Part shown: positions 4,957 through 5,331 of the stretch, one piece after another
Layout: each line of letters starts with the position of its first letter
Position numbering within the stretch: position 1 is the stretch's first letter
The notes under the pieces: model-generated
What the model was told of the DNA's origin: nothing
The model's input: only the letters and a program-made list of their open reading frames with translations
Database searches by the model: none
From: Leptospira idonii
Lineage (GTDB): Bacteria; Spirochaetota; Leptospiria; Leptospirales; Leptospiraceae
Length of the DNA: 5,331 nucleotides
Reading direction: 5' to 3'
NCBI RefSeq assembly: GCF_004770995.1
Contig: NZ_RQHW01000011.1
Coordinates: forward strand, 1-5,331
Made by a program: the position numbers and the translations under genes

Positions 4957-4974
4957 AAATATTAAGTAAGTTTA

Positions 4975-5286
4975 TCAATCATCTTCATCGAAATAAGCTC
5001 CGCAAGTTCCGGATACATTTGCCCAGGCGAAAAAGACGTTCTTCACTTCAAAGCGCTCGCCTGGCGGTATATTATTGTGTCTTTTACATAAAGGAATGAT
5101 GAAGTGATATGGACTGTATGGTTCTATTTTATAAACATGCGCACCAACTAGATGGTTTGTCTCATTACATCCTACAACAGCACAATACTCGGCATTTCGA
5201 CGTGCTGCATTTTCCCAATGATTGAGCCAAGAACCACATTCACATTTCTTTCCGGTAGTATCTGGAATATTTTCTACAATTGGCAT
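4975..5286 (-). CDS. Small Cys/His zinc-binding protein, HNH-like fold
   Basis: The 103-residue protein runs from ATG (5286-5284) to TGA (4977-4975). The pattern is C15-x-C17 in KCECGSWLNHWENA, C35 and C40 in YCAVVGC, then LVGAHV with H50, then IIPLCKRHNN with C67, H70 and N71, and a final NVSGTC. The AHV and LC..HNN elements recall HNH/treble-clef proteins, where the cysteines hold zinc and the His and Asn could support catalysis. I recall small uncharacterised proteins with this same 'CxCGSWLxHW ... GAHV ... IPLCxxHN ... AN...TC' layout, but know no assigned function. A nuclease is possible, but the domain could be structural only. No signal peptide and no clear Shine-Dalgarno site are visible. 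It is convergent with the MORN gene and not part of that operon. Confidence 0.75.
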   Translation of the reverse strand: MPIVENIPDTTGKKCECGSWLNHWENAARRNAEYCAVVGCNETNHLVGAHVYKIEPYSPYHFIIPLCKRHNNIPPGERFEVKNVFFAWANVSGTCGAYFDEDD

Positions 5287-5331
5287 AAAGTTAGAATTTA
5301 GACCGTATTATCTGAAGTGGAAAGAGAATTA

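Noticed and set aside
4763..4969. 68-codon plus-strand ORF at the end of the MORN gene
   Set aside because: It is out of frame with the conserved-looking cysteine pattern and has no separate start signals.

Overview
The window is an AT-rich stretch of a bacterial chromosome or mobile region made mostly of small genes I do not recognise. Two genes encode lipoproteins whose signal peptides end in loose lipoboxes (ISIS|C and LFSF|C). One of them carries MORN repeats. With low GC, sigma70-like promoters and Shine-Dalgarno sites, this fits a double-membrane spirochaete such as Leptospira. The assignment is an inference from style, not from a marker gene.

Left part (1-1900): The window opens inside a gene whose 3' end is at 352. 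A strong promoter (403-431) follows, running almost directly into an intrinsic terminator (447-472). Next comes a very AT-rich 126-codon gene (521-901) whose C-terminal half resembles the start of DUF2513 proteins, then a 333-base stretch holding only two doubtful mini-ORFs. An extended -10 promoter then drives a two-gene unit: a 56-codon gene (1235-1405) and a 97-codon gene (1424-1717). That unit ends at a strong terminator (1825-1853) preceded by a sequence that could form a competing hairpin.

Right part (1925-4956): A small XRE-family repressor (1925-2224, minus strand) is divergent from a three-gene operon (2409-4956). The shared control region holds three ACGAT boxes at exact 14-bp spacing, the last merging into a perfect 16-bp palindrome. 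The operon has a roughly 80-nt leader in which one GTTCC segment can pair with either of two GGAAC segments, the second of which overlaps the ribosome binding site. The operon encodes a membrane protein with two transmembrane helices and flanking coiled coils, a small lipoprotein, and a MORN-repeat lipoprotein with a cysteine-rich C-terminus. The likely reading is a repressor-controlled envelope module linking the inner membrane to surface or periplasmic lipoproteins. Its function is unknown.

Right edge (4975-5286, minus strand): A convergent gene encodes a small cysteine/histidine protein with an HNH-like treble-clef pattern.

The best candidate for an undescribed system is the divergent XRE / coiled-coil membrane protein / two-lipoprotein module at 1925-4956, with two apparent layers of control.
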